64,000 bases of DNA, from positions 17,812,775 through 17,876,774 of the forward strand of contig NC_135717.1 of the NCBI RefSeq assembly GCF_964656455.1. Direction: 5' to 3'. This document shows, piece after piece, positions 44,845 to 55,954 of this stretch. A program made the translations under genes and the position numbers. The notes below the pieces were generated by a model. The model made no database searches and was not told the DNA's origin. It was given only the letters and a program-made list of their open reading frames with translations. How positions within the stretch are numbered: the first letter of the stretch is position 1; each line of letters opens with the position of its first letter. Source of the stretch: Halichoerus grypus. Its lineage: Eukaryota; Chordata; Mammalia; Carnivora; Phocidae.

Positions 44845-45655
44845 AGTGCTGCCCATAACATTAGTTGAGACTCCAGTTCTAATGATGGAAATCCTACCAG
44901 CTTATGCAAAGAAAAGAAATCGATTTGTACTTATAAACAACAAAGTATGGGTGGCATCAGGTTCAATTAGATACAGGGGCCCAAAACTGTCACAGAGGCT
45001 CCTTCATATCTTAGACTCCCCCTCTATTGGATGCATCCTATATGTTTGCTGCTAGCTGCATGGCTATTAGACTGAAATGCAAACAGATTAAAATAAAACA
45101 AAATTGGGCGCCTGGGTGGCTCAGTTGGTTGGGCGACTGCCTTCGGCTCAGGTCATGATCCTGGAGTCCCGGGATCGAGTCCCGCATCGGGCTCCCTGCT
45201 TAGCGGGGGGTCTGCTTCTCCCTCTGACCCTCTTCCCTCTGACCCTCTTCTCTCTCGTGCTATCTCTCATTCTCTCTCTCAAATAAATAAATAAAATCTT
45301 AAAAAAAAATAAAACAAAACAAAATTTATATTAAACCCCAAATAAAATTTAAACCTGAGTAACTCACTTGCACCGGTCACATTTCTCATGTGTGCAGCAC
45401 GGAGCGTTCCATCATTGCTATCGTATTGGACTGTGCTACCCGTAAGTCCTGCACTCACGCCCTACTGCTTTGCAGGACTAGACAGAAGAGAGCTTTTTTC
45501 CTGATGGCTCTGGCAGAAGGCTCTCAGGGAAGGCTCTCATTGGCCTGTTTCTATCACATGGCCATTCCTGAACCAATCACTGTGGCCTGGGGGGGTGGGG
45601 TGCGAATGGAGTGCTCCAATTGGCTGGCCTAAATCATGTGCCCACCCAGTGGTGG
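44845..45655. repeat. Unnamed old repeat split by a Can-SINE
   Basis: Left: CCAGCTTATGCAAAGAAAAGAAATCG. Right: CTCATTGGCCTG, GAACCAATCACTGTGGCC, CTCCAATTGGCTGGCC. About 600 bp without the SINE. Confidence 0.45.
45106..45309 (+). mobile_element. Can-SINE
   Basis: GGGCGCCTGGGTGGCTCAGTTGG head, GGGATCGAGTCCCGC B-box, a duplicated CCCTCTGACCCTCTT stretch and AAATAAATAAATAAAATC end. An AAAACAAAATT repeat at 45095 and 45316 suggests the duplication. Confidence 0.94.
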
Positions 45656-46089
45656 CGATGAGTAGACCAGCTCAAACCGCGACTTTGGATTTGGTCACGT
45701 GACTTGCTTTGAGCATTGAAATCTGAGCCGATGTGATGTATACGTTGTATCCAGGAGCCTTCGACTTCCTTCAGCACCTGCCTCTGTCCTGCCAACACAG
45801 TGCCCTGGATAGTGGCTGTCTCTTCTGTCTGGAACAAGAACAAGAAATAAGTGTTTGGTATTGAAAGCTGCTGAGATTTGAGGACTCCCTGTGGCTGCAG
45901 CAAAAGCTGCCTCGTACATACCTGATCCTCTTGCTCCAGTCCCATCCTGCTTCCCCCGCTTGCGAACTTTGAGCTTCTGCCAAGGGCACACAGTAGTGTG
46001 CGGCAGATCCGTGGCAGAAGCAAACTCCAGGGAAGAGCTACCTGGGGTTGGAGCAAATGGGGCTCCTCTCCTGATTTCTCTGGGGCTGC
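45656..46089. other. No gene seen
   Basis: Overlapping minus-strand frames of 134 and 153 codons lack domains. Confidence 0.4.
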
Positions 46090-46215
46090 CTTCATTCACT
46101 CAGAAACGTTTCCTGAGCTCCTGCAATAGGCCGGGTGCGGGAACCTCAAGATCTCACGGGAGCCGCCCCCGCCCTGCAGGTGCTCGCAGCTGGAGAGAAG
46201 AGTGATGGGTGGGCA
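46090..46215 (-). repeat. L2 LINE fragment, antisense
   Basis: TTCATTCACTCAGAAACGTTTCCTGAGCTCCTGC and GCAGGTGCTCGCAGCTGGAGAG. Confidence 0.5.
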
Positions 46216-46794
46216 GGACCAGGACTCTGGCAGACCCAGGCCAAGACAGCGGGGGGCTCAGCTGGCTGAGCAAGGGCTGGCCTTGGACCAGAGCCCTGTG
46301 TTTGTCTTACTAGTTTCTTTAAAAATGCCCATTGGGTCGCAATGTGGTCCTACAGTGTAGGTCGTCCAGCAAGACTGAAGGGCTCTAGAGATTCTTCTTT
46401 TTGTGCGAGGAACATTCCCCACCTTCCCCCCCCCCCCCCGAGCTCATTATCCTCCATCCAGCGCCTGCCATGGCATTTCTCTGCCTTGGCTGTGGGTCAC
46501 ATTTTACTCCTGTTGCAGTCCCTGGGGCCATCAGAGTGACAGGTGCGTCATGCCAACTGTCAGCCTTCTCCTGTCCTAACACACTGTTCTCTGACTTCAG
46601 ACCTTACTGGTCCTCATTATAAAAGCAAGGCTGGGGCTGGGGATCCCTGCTCTTTTATAGGTTCCTGGGTAAAGGCGCGGCTCTCTTCTGATTTATTCAT
46701 GACTTTCTCAGACATTGAAAGTCAATTATGTCCACATACAGGGGGTGGGGGTTACAAGGATGGTTAAGATACAGTTAGCCCTCCGGCCTGGGCT
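46216..46794. other. No gene seen; C14 run at 46426-46439
   Basis: Unassigned intron DNA with one homopolymer C run. Confidence 0.5.
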
Positions 46795-46940
46795 GGGGGT
46801 GCGGAGGCCTGGGGAACCAGGGAGGACTTCCTGGAGAAGGTGACACTTGAGCCGGGCCTGGTAGGATGGGTGAGTTGATCAAGTGGAGAGCATTTGAGGC
46901 AGAAAGAACAGAGACTGGCCTTTAGAGGTGGGGCCCCTGT
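46795..46940 (-). repeat. L2 LINE fragment, antisense
   Basis: GGAGGACTTCCTGGAGAAGGTGACACTTGAGCCGGGCC and GAGGCAGAAAGAACAGAG. Confidence 0.6.
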
Positions 46941-46961
46941 CCGCTTCATGCCTACCCTTCC

Positions 46962-47152
46962 TTTTTTTTTTTTTTAAGATTTTATTTATTTATTTTGAGA
47001 GAGACAGAACAAGTGAGGGGGGAGGGCAGAGGGAGAGAGAAGCAGGCTCCCCACGGAGCAGGGAGCCCGATGCGGGGCTCGATCCCAGGACCCCGGGATC
47101 AGGACCTGAGCCGAAGGCAGATGCTTCACCGACTGAGCCACCCAGGCGCCCC
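46962..47152 (-). mobile_element. Can-SINE, antisense
   Basis: T run, AAGATTTTATTTATTTATTTTGAG, GGGGCTCGATCCCAGGACCCCGGGATC, CCACCCAGGCGCCCC. Confidence 0.94.
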
Positions 47153-47314
47153 CTGCCTTTCCCATGTGGACTGCTGTGGGGCCACAGCTCATTTTGCTCA
47201 GGCCTGCAAGGTTTGCTTTCAGGATCTGGGGCTTTCTCTTGGTTCTGGAGAGGAGTTCTTGTCGCAGCCATGGTCAGTATAGCTGGAGCCCCCAGGTGGG
47301 AAATCGGTCTGCCA

Positions 47315-47705
47315 TGATCATAAGACTCCTGTTTATCAAGCACCTACTATGTGCCTGGCACCTGTTAGGGTGGCTGCGGCACACGGGGGCTTTGGTAAAT
47401 TTGAGAAAGCCTCCTGCTCTGAGCATGGAGGATGGGTTCCCCTGAAGTCCCACTGAGCCTCAGGTAAGTTTGTGTACAAGCTGAACAGCTGTGCTTGGCA
47501 ACCCTGGGCCCTGTCTAGTCACTATCTCATTTAATCCTTGTAACAGTGCTAGGAGGTCAATATGTTCTGTTTTCACTCCTATTTTATAGTCAAGCAGACT
47601 GAGTCTTTGAGAAGCTCCAGGGATTGTTTAAGGTCACCTAGTCGGCAAGTGTGGGAGCCACTTCAAGCCAGGCATCTCTGACTGCAAGCCCTGTCCTCTC
47701 TCGGC
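47315..47705 (-). repeat. MIR SINE in two parts
   Basis: TTTATCAAGCACCTACTATGTGCCTGGCACC (47331-47361), then from 47518 CACTATCTCATTTAATCCTTG, CTATTTTATAGTCAAGCAGACTGAG. The 130-bp gap holds unassigned DNA, so the MIR may have been interrupted or there are two copies. Confidence 0.5.
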
Positions 47706-47739
47706 CACGTGTCACCGTCTCCTGGCGCCAGCTGCCCGG

Positions 47740-48010
47740 GCCTCTCTTCTGATGGGCTCTTAGCTGATTTTCCAATAATTCGCCCCTGCTGTTCTAGGGC
47801 CTGTTATCATTCATTATTGCATTTTGTAGCTTCATAGATTGTTTTATTTTTCACTCCCGGTGGCTCATCGCTTGGGAGCAGCCGAGAACCTGGTGTGCCC
47901 TTGCTCGAAATGCATCATGTCAGAGGCAAGTGTATCTAATTTACCATCAGAGTCGGCAGCAGCACCTTGTCAATTCCATTCCGGGCTCATTTCCTCTCTG
48001 ATGATTTCCA
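47740..48010. other. Unique segment, possible conserved element
   Basis: No repeat recognised. Contains CCAATAATTCGCCCC, TTATCATTCATTATTGCATTTTG and TCTAATTTACC. No open frame of interest. Confidence 0.3.
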
Positions 48011-48329
48011 TGCAGGTGGTGGTCTACCTGCCAGCCCCTGGGCCAGGCTCCACGCGCACCTCATCTGGTTGTGACCCTGGGGACATCGACTTGCCTGTAG
48101 CCCCACAACAGGCGGCATCGTGGTGTATCTCAGGAGCCCCTGTTCTTTAAGGAGCAAAACCCTATGTCTTGGGGCGGAGCTTGGATTTGGAGGCAAAAGA
48201 CCTGAATTCAAGTCCTCTTGCTGCTACTTCCTTGCTGTGTGGTCCCAGGCAAAGCATTTCAGGTTCTGAACCTCTGTTTCTTCATCCATGAAATGGAGGC
48301 ACCATTTTCCTTCCCCAAGGTGGCAAAAA
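48011..48329. other. No gene seen
   Basis: A MIR trace is possible at 48185-48300 (GACCTGAATTCAAGTCCTC, GTGTGGTCCCAGGCAAAGC, CTGTTTCTTCATCCATGAAATGG). Confidence 0.45.
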
Positions 48330-48960
48330 CATTGAACACTTCGATGATATCACAAATTGGTAAGGATGTAGGAACACGGGGGTCTTCACGTAATGCTGGT
48401 GGGATCCCCGCATCATGCTGGTGCGGCTACAATGGACAGCAATTTGGCAACATTTATTAAAACTATAAATGTTTGGGGGCGCCTGAGTGGCTCAGTTGGT
48501 TGAGCATCTGCTTTCGGCTCAGGTCATGGTCCTGGGGTCCTGGGATCGAGCCCCACTTTGGGCTCCCTGCTCAGTGGGGAATCTGCTTCTCCCTATGCCT
48601 CTGCACTAAACCCCCCCACTTGTTCTCTCTCTCTCAAATAACTAAATAAAATCTTTCAAAAACCCCCAAAAACCTAAATGTTCAGACCCTTTGCAGCAGC
48701 AATCGCAACTGCTGGGGCCGTGGCTAGAGAAATGCACCCATACACAAAGATGTTCATTGCAGTCTTGTTCAAATTGGGAACAAAATGTTCATCCCTGGGG
48801 GGTTGGCTAAGTAAATAGTGGAATATTCACTCTATAGAATATACTGCATCTGTTGGAATGAATGAAGTAAATCTACAGGTGACAAATGGATACTTAATTT
48901 GTGAGTGAACAAAAGCAGCATTTAGAAGGAATGATAAATTTGACATGAAACAGAAAGAGA
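48330..48960 (+). repeat. Old L1 3' region split by a Can-SINE
   Basis: AATTGGTAAGGATGTAGGAACACGGGG, AATGCTGGTGGGATCCCC before; CATACACAAAGATGTTCATTGCAG, GGCTAAGTAAATAGTGGAATATTCACTC after. These are the L1M ORF2/3' UTR signatures. Confidence 0.6.
48475..48670 (+). mobile_element. Can-SINE with target duplication
   Basis: GGGGGCGCCTGAGTGGCTCAGTTGG head and CAAATAACTAAATAAAATC end. AACTATAAATGTT before and AACCTAAATGTT after are the diverged duplication. Confidence 0.94.
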
Positions 48961-49021
48961 ACACTTATATTTTCTTAAAGCCTTTAGAAATGGTGAATTA
49001 TGCTTATAGAAAGGTGCACAA

Positions 49022-49213
49022 GGAGCACCTGGGTGGCTCAGTCGGTTAAGCGTCTGCCTTCGGCTTGGGTCATGATCCCAGGGTCCTGGGACTGAGTCCG
49101 GCATCGGGCTCCCTGCCCAGCAGGGAATCTGTTTCTCCCTCTACCCCTCCCCCCCTCCACTCATGCTTGTGCTCTCTCTCTCGCTGAGATAAATAAATAA
49201 AATCTTAAAAAAT
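49022..49213 (+). mobile_element. Can-SINE with target duplication
   Basis: GGAGCACCTGGGTGGCTCAGTC to GATAAATAAATAAAATC. AAGGTGCACAA (49011-49021) and AAAGTGCACAA (49214-49224), one mismatch. Confidence 0.95.
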
Positions 49214-49224
49214 AAAGTGCACAA

Positions 49225-49560
49225 AATGAAGATGCTCTGCTTAATACAAAGTCAACCTCACATGACTGCTTCTGAGGTCAGAATAGAAACTTGCCACCAC
49301 CCAGAAACTCGCCTCATGCCTCTGCAATGACCCCCCCCCAACTTTTACCCTGGGAAGTACCCCCTTCCTGGCATTTACAGTGGTCACTGCTGTGGTTCAC
49401 TTGCTAATTTTGCCCCCTAAGCCTACAACCCTAAACACTATAGTATAATTTTGCCTGTGTTTAGGCAAAATTAAAGGAGTCACACAATGTATTCTGTTAT
49501 GACCGGTGTCCTGCTCAGCGTTATTTTGTGGGACTTCACCCCATAGTTGCTCTGCTGTGG
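49225..49560. repeat. Old L1 fragment
   Basis: GGAGTCACACAATGTATTCTGTTATGACCGG, TGCTCAGCGTTATTTTGTGGG resemble L1M text of the kind also seen at 52690-53340. Confidence 0.4.
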
Positions 49561-49924
49561 AGTTTTTTGGGGACATAAACATGAAGGTGAATGGCTAGGA
49601 ATAGAGGTCTGGAAAGGTATGCACCAGATTGAGGATGTATGTCAGTTTGGAAGAGGGGCCTGGATGTAGGGATGGGGGTGCTCTCAGGAGATTTAGGGAT
49701 CTTCTCTACGATCTGGATTTTTCTAAAGGAGGGATGTATTGATGCCTTACTTAGCTTATTACACTGTAACAGAAAGAATAAAATGGAGAGAAAACTCTGT
49801 TTGCCAGAGTTGTTGGGGACGGGGAAATGAGTTCATGTAGATAAAATCTGGAGCACGGAGTAGGCATTCAGAAAAGGGAAATGGATATAGGTAAACAGAA
49901 ACTGAATTTCTTCCAGAAGCATCC
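49561..49924. other. No gene seen
   Basis: Unassigned intron DNA. Confidence 0.4.
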
Positions 49925-50725
49925 AGAGAGCTGCATAGTGGAGTGGTTAGAGGCACGGGTCGCAGAACAGGTGTCCTGGGTTCAAATCCTAGCTCTGCTA
50001 CTTGCTGGGTGTGTGACATTGGGCAAATTACTTAACTTCTGTCCCCCTCCCTGAGTTTTCCCTCCCTGGATTAGTTGTCGGATGCTGCCTACCAGATCAC
50101 CCCAAACTTAGCGACTTAAACAACAATAATCGTTGATTGTTGGTCATGGATTTCTATGGGTCAGGAATTTGGGAGCAATGGTGTGGGTGGTTCTGGGTTG
50201 GGGTCTCTCTCTCGAGGCTGCAGTAGACATGGGTGGGGGCTGGAGAGTCAGCCCCCACGGTGGCCCAGGCGCATGGCTGCTGAGTTCAGGCTGGCCAGTG
50301 GGTCCCTCTCCACATGCACCTGCCACAGGGGGCTGCTTGAGAGTCCTTAGGGCATGGTGGCTGGCTTCCCCCAGAGCAAGGAGCCCAGCAGCCCAAACCG
50401 GAAGTTGCAGTGCCTTTTGTAACCTGGCTTGGGAAGTACCACGCTGTCACTGCTATAGGATTCAATCGGTCGCACAGGTCATCCCTGATTCAGTGCGAGG
50501 GGTGGCTGGGGGGAGACCGTACGAGCGTGTGAAGAGCAGGAGGCGAGGCTCCCTGGGAGTCATGTAGGGGCTGGCTACCACATCCCATCTGAAGTAGGGA
50601 CAATAGCACCCCCTCCTAGGGCTTTAGTGAGGTTAAGTGAATCCGTCGGGGTACAAGTACTTGGAGCAACAGCCGGCGCGCATGGTTAGCTTCATATGAG
50701 TGCTAGTTATTAGTATTATTGCAGA
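49925..50725 (+). repeat. MIR SINE split by a 0.5-kb insertion
   Basis: 5' part 49925-50065: GCATAGTGGAGTGGTTAGAGGCACGGG, GGTTCAAATCCTAGCTCTGC, GGGCAAATTACTTAACTTCTG. 3' part 50583-50725: GTAGGGACAATAGCACCCCCTCC, TAGTGAGGTTAAGTGAATCC. The two parts join in MIR order across the insert. Confidence 0.7.
50066..50582 (-). repeat. MLT1-like element inserted in the MIR
   Basis: ATTAGTTGTCGGATGCTGCC, CCCAAACTTAGCGACTTAAACAACAATAATCG, GGTCAGGAATTTGGGAGC, CTGGCTTCCCCCAGAGCAAGGAG. Both ends abut the MIR halves, giving a well-defined copy of about 515 bp. Confidence 0.55.
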
Positions 50726-51589
50726 AATGCTGCCAAATGCATCACCCTAATGCATTTTTCTGGGTTTCCTTTGACTTCCCAGTTTTGTGATTGTAAGTCA
50801 GCTCTCAGGTTTCCTGGAATGACACACTGCGTAACAGTCATGACTAGCCGCCCTTTGGAGTGGCCTCCAGAGCAGCTTCTGAGCCACTGCACAAAGATGG
50901 CACCCTGCAGGGTCGTTTGCATGTTGGCTTCATTGCATGGACTGAGTCACCAAGGCCCAGCAAGACGGGAGGGCTGATTTTAATCTCTTTGGGCACAGGC
51001 ACTGAGTCTTGGACTTCAATCACTTCCCACATGAGTGCCCCAGAATGAGTAGAGCCATTGATGTTAGAGTGGACTTATTACTTCACCGAAGAACGGGAAA
51101 CCTGACCATCTCCCGTGTTTGAGTTCCAGGATCCCTAACTCAAGTCCCTACAACGCCAGACAGGTAACCCCAAATTGGGGAAGTGGCCAAGGGTGAGAAG
51201 AGCCATGTGTTGCCAAACAACAAGCCGACCCTTGGCCTCAGTGTTGGAGAGACAATAGGGAGTGGTGGGGACTGTGGCAAATAAGCCAACAAATGCTCTG
51301 TCTCCAGGACCATTGTCTGCAAGACCGCAGGCCAGTGCCGCCTGGATTTCTGCCCCCTCCTCTCAGTCCTCTGCTGCACGGCCCGCCGCCACAGCAAAGC
51401 TTTGGGCCCTCAACGCTCGAGTATTCCAGGTAATGTGTAACCAGTGAATAGAGTGGCTAGTGGCCTCCTCTGACTTGCTTCTCCCTTTCACATAGGCTGT
51501 GAGCACCACAGTACAACTGGGTTCCGTCGTACACCAGAGTTCAGCCTGGCCAGATCATAGCAGTGGGGAGGATTTATTGACTTCCTTCA
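50726..51589. other. No gene seen
   Basis: Unassigned intron DNA with short frames only. Confidence 0.4.
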
Positions 51590-52250
51590 TCTGATAGCAT
51601 CCATTGATTGACAAAGCGAGGTTTATCATTCTGTGCCAGATTCTGATCAAAGCAATTCAGAGCATCCTTCAAGCATCTCATGGAGGAAATAGGCACAGCT
51701 CAATAGTCCATTCTGGGGCTGTGTGGTATGGACTCCAGTTTCCATATGAGGTGGGATCTGGGTTATTTGACAAATCTGAGGGTTTCAGCAGTAGGGCTTT
51801 TGTACTTAACTTGCCTAGAGGTGGGGTGGGTTGGGATAGGCATTGTGGTTTCCTGTCCAGTGGACATTCCCTCTCCTTCCTTGTCATCCTTCTTGTCCAT
51901 CGGACAAGGAGGCTGAAAAGGGCAGATACTTTCCCAACCCTCATGGCTAGCCATGGTTAAATGACCTAATTTCGGTCAGTAAGATGTAAGTGGGACTCTG
52001 CTGGGGGCTTTTTTGGGGAAATATTTTCCTTTTGATGAAAGGATTTGGGTGTATGAGTAAAGTCTTTCTCACCATCCCAGATGTTCCCTACTTCCTATAT
52101 GTGGGAGTGGTTGGGTGAAGATGTGATGTCTGGAGTTGCAGCAGCCATTTTGTGCCTCTAGGAGAATTTTGGAGAATTGTATCCCTGAGCCACCAGATCA
52201 ACCCTTAACCACCTATGTTCAGCCTTCTTGTTATTACTGAAGCCACTGCT
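51590..52250. repeat. Possible old LTR-like repeat
   Basis: GACCTAATTTCGGTCAGTAAGATGTAAGTGGG and GTTGCAGCAGCCATTTTGTGCC resemble a dispersed mammalian LTR-type repeat; the family is not identified. Confidence 0.3.
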
Positions 52251-52389
52251 AGTTGATTTTTTTTTTGTTTCAGCCAAAAACTGCATTTTTAATGTTATAG
52301 AGAATGTTTGAGCATTTCATCTGAGGATATGGAGAATTGAGTGCCCCTTAAACTTTCACAGGGGCTTGAATTTTCTCTGTCCTACTCCT

Positions 52390-53340
52390 AGGCTGTTTTC
52401 TCTAAATTAAAAAAATTCAGTTGTCAAATATATCACCTATGCAGAAGAATGTGTAAAACATACATATATAGGGGCGCCTGGGTGGCTCAGTCAGTCGGTT
52501 AAGTGTCTGCCTTCAACTCAGGTCATGCTCCCAGAATCTTGGGATCAAGCCCCACATCTGGGCTCCCTGCTCAGAAGGGAGTCTTCTTCTCTCTCTCCCT
52601 CTGCCCCTCCCCCTGCTCATGCTCTCTCTTTCTCTCACTCTCTCTCAAATATATAAATAAAGTCTTAAAAAAAATACATGTATAAAGAATAATAATAAAA
52701 TGCCCATATATACACCACCTCAGTTAAAGATCAGAACATCATCAAACCTTACACTCTGCATGTCCCTCTCCATCAGGCCCCCTTCTCCCCAAAGCTAACT
52801 ACTAGCCTTAATTTTGTGCTAATCACTTTCTGCTGTTCTTCATGGTTTTACCCCTCATGTGTCCCTAAACAGCATCATATTTAATTTTGCCTGTCCTCAA
52901 ATTGTCTACAAACGGAAGCAAACTATACACGTTCTTTTGTAACTTTCGTCTCTTGTCCTATTTGTCGTATGTCATGTTTTTGAGTTGCATGCATTTTGGG
53001 GGTGCGGTGATGGTTCTGTCATTCTCATGGCTGTATAGTTTTCTGCTGTAAGATTAGCTTGCAGGTGATGTGTTTATTCTGTGGTTGGCATGTGCAAGAA
53101 TCACTTGGGGGCATACACCTTTGATGGGGATGCTGGGTCATAGGAATGTACCTGCTACCTCCATTAGATAATGCCAAGCAGTCTTCCAGAGCGGCTGCGC
53201 CAAATTAAACTCCTGGCTGCTCGTGTTGCTTACATCCTCATCGACACTCTGTCCTGGGCGCGTTCTGTTCTGAATGGCTCTGTGGCCAAGCAGAGTTGAC
53301 CTCTGACCTTTGGAGGTGCCCTCCCCCCATTTGCCATTAT
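52390..53340 (-). repeat. Old L1 fragment split by a Can-SINE
   Basis: TCAGTTGTCAAATATATCACC before, then ATATACACCACCTCAGTTAAAGATCAGAACATCATC, GTTGCATGCATTTTGGGGG, GGCTGTATAGTTTTCTGC after. Confidence 0.5.
52471..52673 (+). mobile_element. Can-SINE with target duplication
   Basis: GGGGCGCCTGGGTGGCTCAGTCAGTCGG head, with a CAGT duplication, and CAAATATATAAATAAAGTC end. ATACATATATA (52460-52470) and ATACATGTATA (52674-52684), one mismatch. Confidence 0.95.
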
Positions 53341-53360
53341 GTATCAGCATTCATACTTCT

Positions 53361-53717
53361 TTTTTTTTTTTAATTTTTTTATTGTTATGTTAATCCCCAT
53401 ACATTACATCATTAGTTTTAGATATAGTGTTCCATGATTCATTGTTTGTGCATAACACCCAGTGCTCCATGCAGAACGTGCCCTCAATACCCATCACCAG
53501 GCTAACCCATCCTCCCACCCCCCTCCCCTCTAGAACCCTCAGTTTGTTTTTCAGAGTCCATCGTCTCTCATGGTTCTTCTCCCCCTCCGATTTCCCCCCC
53601 TTCATTCTTCCCCTCCTGCTACATTCTTCTTCTTCTTTTTTTCTTTCTTAACATATATTGCATTATTTGTTTCAGAGGTACAGATCTGAGATTCAACAGT
53701 CTTGCACAATTCACAGC
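53361..53717 (-). mobile_element. Young carnivore L1 3' end, 5'-truncated
   Basis: T run at left, ATTGTTATGTTAATCCCCATAC, GATTCATTGTTTGTGCATAACACCC, CAGTTTGTTTTTCAGAGTCC, CTTGCACAATTCACAG. The 17-bp TCAGCATTCATACTTCT flanks it exactly at 53344-53360 and 53718-53734. Only the non-coding 3' end was copied; the 71-codon minus frame in it is not functional. Confidence 0.93.
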
Positions 53718-53734
53718 TCAGCATTCATACTTCT

Positions 53735-54069
53735 TTAAATGATCACCCCAAAGTGATTTTGGGGGTCCCGAAATAAGGCCACCATCTCGCTCGTGGCCTT
53801 TCTCTCTGGGTTTTACTGATTTTGGAGTTTCCAATAAGGGGACAGACCAGTTTGACTTTCTCAGTCATGAGAACAGCACCTGATTCGATTTGCCCACATG
53901 TCAGCCAGAGCTTTTCCTGAAGGTCAGCATCCAATGTCTTTCCCTGGGTTCTCTCTCTCTCTTTTGAATAATCAGCTCTAAAGGTGGAGGCAAATTGCAG
54001 GATTCTCAGGCATGCACACTGCAGGGAGGAGTGGGCGTTGGAGACAAGGTGGGCAGGCAGGAAGTTTTG
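53735..54069. other. No gene seen
   Basis: Unassigned intron DNA. Confidence 0.4.
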
Positions 54070-54245
54070 ACTCTCTTGGGTCTAATTACTGGCGTGGACA
54101 GGTCCCCTAACCTCTCTGAGCCTCAGTGTCCCCTTCTATCAAAACGGGGGCGATAAAACAGGGTCATCGTGGGAGAGGGGGTCGTTGGTTAGCACAACAC
54201 AGCATGCAGCAAGTGCTCAATAAATGTTAGCAGCTACTGCCGTGT
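54070..54245 (+). repeat. MIR SINE 3' half
   Basis: CCCCTAACCTCTCTGAGCCTCAGTGTCCCCTTC, GCAAGTGCTCAATAAATGTTAGCAGC. Confidence 0.65.
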
Positions 54246-54509
54246 CTAGCAGCTCTCATCCATAGGGCGGGATGCGGGGCTTTGAGAGACGTCCCAGGTA
54301 TCACAGCTATCTTGCCATAATGCGCCCCAGAAGGCTCATGATTTGGACAATGATGTGCTAAGACATGGCCAGTGAGAGAAACAGAGCTGGGTACCCCTAG
54401 GGAAGCTTTCCCCCCCGAGCACTGACGAAACCAGGAACAGTCCCCGTAAACACTGGAGCGCGTCAACTCCTGGGGTTCATTTGCATCCAGCCTCGCGGTC
54501 AGCTCCACG
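54246..54509. other. No gene seen
   Basis: Unassigned intron DNA. Confidence 0.4.
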
Positions 54510-54699
54510 TTTTTAAGATTTTATTTATTTATTTATTTGAGAGAGAGAGAGAACACGAGCAGGGGGAGGGGCAGAGGGAGAGGGACAAGCAGGTTCCCCA
54601 CTGAGCAGGGAGCCCAATGTGGGACTCGATCCCAGGACCCTGAGATCATGACCTGAGCCGAAGTCAGAGGCTTAACCGACTGAGCCACCCAGGCTCCCC
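54510..54699 (-). mobile_element. Can-SINE, antisense
   Basis: AAGATTTTATTTATTTATTTATTTGAG, GA-rich middle, GGACTCGATCCCAGGACCC, GAGCCACCCAGGCTCCCC. The T run is very short (TTTT). Confidence 0.94.
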
Positions 54700-54830
54700 T
54701 ATGGTGGCTTTTTTATACAATGTCAGAGTTGGGGAATTGTGGCAGGGACCAAATGGCCCACAAAGCCTAGAATGTTTACTATCTGGCTTTTTACAGGCTT
54801 TTCTGACCCCTGTTCTAGAATTACGAAAAT
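54700..54830 (+). repeat. Old DNA-transposon-like fragment
   Basis: GGACCAAATGGCCCACAAAGCCTAGAATGTTTACTATCTGGC, TTTTACAGGCTTTTCTGACCCCTG: the 3' part of the family whose other end is visible at 1205-1500. Confidence 0.45.
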
Positions 54831-55954
54831 CATCAATTTCCTGTGTCCACGGTCTTTTCCTGCTTTGGGCTCCTAGAGCCCAGTATCGGGTCATGATAAA
54901 GCTCTGCTGCTGTAACCAAGAGGCCCTACGAAACAGTAGGGACAAGTTCACCGTTTTTCAGCCGAGCTGCCTCAGTTTCTCTTTTGTGACCGAGGACGGA
55001 TCAGCTCTGAGGAGTCACCCATTGAAGCAGCTGTGATTTATTTGGCCACCTTTTGTGTGGGTGAGCTTCCCTTTCCGTGTCACCATTCATCCCTGGTGCC
55101 CCAGGAAACAGGGGACCCCCCCCCATCTGATAGGACATTGTCCCGGCCTTCACTGGCCTAGCCATGTCCTGGCCCTGTGAGGTCACACTTCCTGGCTCCT
55201 GGCCCAGGCAGCAGGGCCAGACTCCCTGCCTCTACGACTTCTGTCTCTGCAAAACCACTGAGCTCAGACCTAACTGATTGGAAATTGACTCCTCCCCCCT
55301 GCTCCCCTCCCGCAGTGGCCCCTTGTTCCCCGGGCCCCTGAACCCACACTCTGAGGACTGGTAGTTGTACCGAGGAGTCTGCCCGAGGCTCTCATCCTGG
55401 CCGGGCTGGGCGGCGTCCAGGTAAGAACCGGGAGTGCCTCTTTTCCTGAGAGGGCAGGAAAAGCCCATTTCTAATTTGCTTTAGAGACACAGAAACGTTT
55501 TATTATAATGTAATTAGGTATTCATTGTCAAAAGATAAACTAGCCCAGTAGGCCAGAAGAGTGAAAATTAAGATAATTCCTCTCCTTCCTGTGTTTGTTG
55601 GCTCCACTCTTCAGTTGAGTCTTATTTTTCTGTTGCTTTCTCCATCTACCAGCACACCGTCACATAGGGCGACAAAGGCACGTGCGTACCATGCCCCACT
55701 TGCTTGCTTTCCCTGACATAGAACTCAGGCAAGACCCCAAGTCTGTAACACGGATCACATTCTTGTTCTCTTTCTGTCTCCTTGTCTGTAATAGCTGTTT
55801 AGTAATCCCCCAGTGGGTACCTACCCTTTTATTTCTTGAGAATATAGGCTTCTTTAAAGCCTAGTGCAAATGCTATCCTCCTCCAAGAAGTCTTCCTTGA
55901 TTCCTGGAGCACAAAATGGCTGCTTCTTGCTCCAAACTCCTAGAGCCCCGTCCT
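54831..55954. other. No gene seen
   Basis: A weak L2-like stretch near 55840-55910 (CTCCTCCAAGAAGTCTTCCTTGATTCC). The rest is unassigned. Confidence 0.4.

Noticed and set aside
53390..53605. 71-codon minus-strand frame that could suggest an L1 protein
   Set aside because: It lies in the L1 3' untranslated part; the element is truncated and has no coding capacity.
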